DNA from: Deltaproteobacteria bacterium
Lineage (GTDB): Bacteria > Desulfobacterota > Desulfuromonadia > Geobacterales > Pseudopelobacteraceae
Length of the DNA: 15,665 nt
Direction: 5' to 3'
Assembly (NCBI GenBank): GCA_016219145.1
Contig: JACRCG010000087.1
Coordinates: 1-15,665, forward strand
A program made the position numbers and the translations under genes. Shown in pieces: positions 15,489 through 15,665 of the stretch. How positions within the stretch are numbered: position 1 is the stretch's first letter; the number at the start of each line of letters is the position of its first letter. Below the pieces are notes generated by a model, which saw only the letters and a list, made by a program, of their open reading frames with translations, was not told the DNA's origin and did not search any database.

Positions 15489-15531
15489 CAGCCGACCGGA
15501 GAATTGTACGCTCTGGTCGGCTGTTTCGTTT
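15489..15531 (+). terminator. Strong intrinsic terminator of the catabolic operon
   Basis: CAGCCGACCGGAG (15489-15501) pairs with CTCTGGTCGGCTG (15511-15523): 13 bp with one G-T wobble, a 9-nt loop, then TTTCGTTT. It lies 195 nt after the binding-protein stop, beyond the palindromic repeat. Confidence 0.88.
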
Positions 15532-15570
15532 ATGAGGGAAAATTTCATCCTATAAAAAGCAGTTGATTCT

Positions 15571-15599
15571 TTGATTTTGCTCCAACCTCCTGATATTGT
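15571..15599 (+). promoter_or_regulatory. Candidate sigma-70 promoter
   Basis: TTGATT (15571-15576), a 17-nt spacer and TATTGT (15594-15599); each box matches 4 of 6 consensus bases. Transcription would begin near 15606, just upstream of the right arm of the inverted repeat, so its own transcript would lack the left arm. Confidence 0.4.
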
Positions 15600-15623
15600 G
15601 TTGTAATCACAGATCAGGAGGTT
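15584..15623 (+). promoter_or_regulatory. Inverted repeat sequestering the ribosome binding site of the last gene
   Basis: AACCTCCTGAT (15584-15594) and ATCAGGAGGTT (15613-15623) are perfect 11-nt reverse complements around an 18-nt loop that itself has TGTG/CACA. The right arm contains the near-perfect Shine-Dalgarno AGGAGG (15616-15621), 8 nt before the ATG at 15630. In any read-through RNA the site would be paired and translation blocked. Confidence 0.72.
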
Positions 15624-15629
15624 CACCAA

Positions 15630-15665
15630 ATGGGTGAATGTAATAATCGTGCTTCGCGGATACCC
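15630..15665 (+). CDS. Start of an unidentified gene (3' end beyond the window)
   Basis: An ATG 8 nt after AGGAGG opens a frame encoding MGECNNRASRIP up to the window edge. Twelve residues are too few to assign a family. A ribosome binding site hidden from read-through transcripts is a feature of some insertion-sequence transposases, so a transposase is one guess; nothing else here proves it. Confidence 0.5.
   Translation, partial: MGECNNRASRIP

Larger units (their letters stand above)
15295..15629 (+). other. Gene-free stretch after the operon
   Basis: A 335-nt stretch holding, in order, the nested palindromic repeat, the terminator, a candidate sigma-70 promoter and an inverted repeat around the next gene's ribosome binding site. 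No other coding or RNA gene is supported. Confidence 0.7.

Overview
All genes seen lie on the + strand. The DNA looks like an anaerobic deltaproteobacterium, most likely of the Geobacter/Pelobacter (Desulfuromonadales) type. That is an inference from gene content: a TrsS-type radical SAM protein beside a DVU_1553-type CoA ligase, a DMSO-reductase-family molybdo/tungsto-enzyme, a sigma-54 activator with a matching -24/-12 promoter, and an aryl-acid CoA ligase linked to a branched-chain-type ABC importer. No rRNA, tRNA or CRISPR array is seen.

Region 1 (1-4430): the 3' part of a radical SAM gene (probably trsS) overlaps a 443-aa AMP-dependent CoA ligase by 4 nt. After 28 nt comes a 685-aa molybdopterin oxidoreductase whose layout resembles acetylene hydratase: one 4Fe-4S motif and a candidate Cys metal ligand (C140), with no partner electron-transfer subunit in the window. 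A hairpin followed by six T closes this unit.

Region 2 (4446-6441): a 4-hydroxybenzoyl-CoA-type thioesterase gene overlaps, by 8 nt, a GAF / AAA+ / Fis-type sigma-54 activator gene.

Region 3 (6442-6842): a gene-poor control region. Together with the last bases of the activator gene it carries three exact copies of TCCGAAATATCGTA and, about 100 bp below the third copy, a good -24/-12 promoter (TGGCATG-N4-GTGCA). The simplest reading is that the activator binds these repeats and switches on the next genes.

Region 4 (6843-15294): a six-gene catabolic operon encoding a long acyl-CoA dehydrogenase, a feruloyl-CoA-synthetase-type ligase, a LivH permease with an unusual insertion, a LivM-LivG permease-ATPase fusion, a LivF ATPase and a secreted binding protein. 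Together these would import an aryl (probably phenylpropanoid-like) acid, activate it to the CoA thioester and oxidise or reduce its side chain. The thioesterase could relieve CoA trapping. The exact substrate cannot be read from sequence. No hydratase/aldolase or ring-reducing genes are in the window.

Region 5 (15295-15665): a nested palindromic repeat, a strong intrinsic terminator, and the first 12 codons of another gene. The ribosome binding site of that gene is buried in a perfect 11-bp inverted repeat that overlaps a candidate promoter. A second, heptad-based inverted repeat lies at 14026-14081, between livF and the binding-protein gene.
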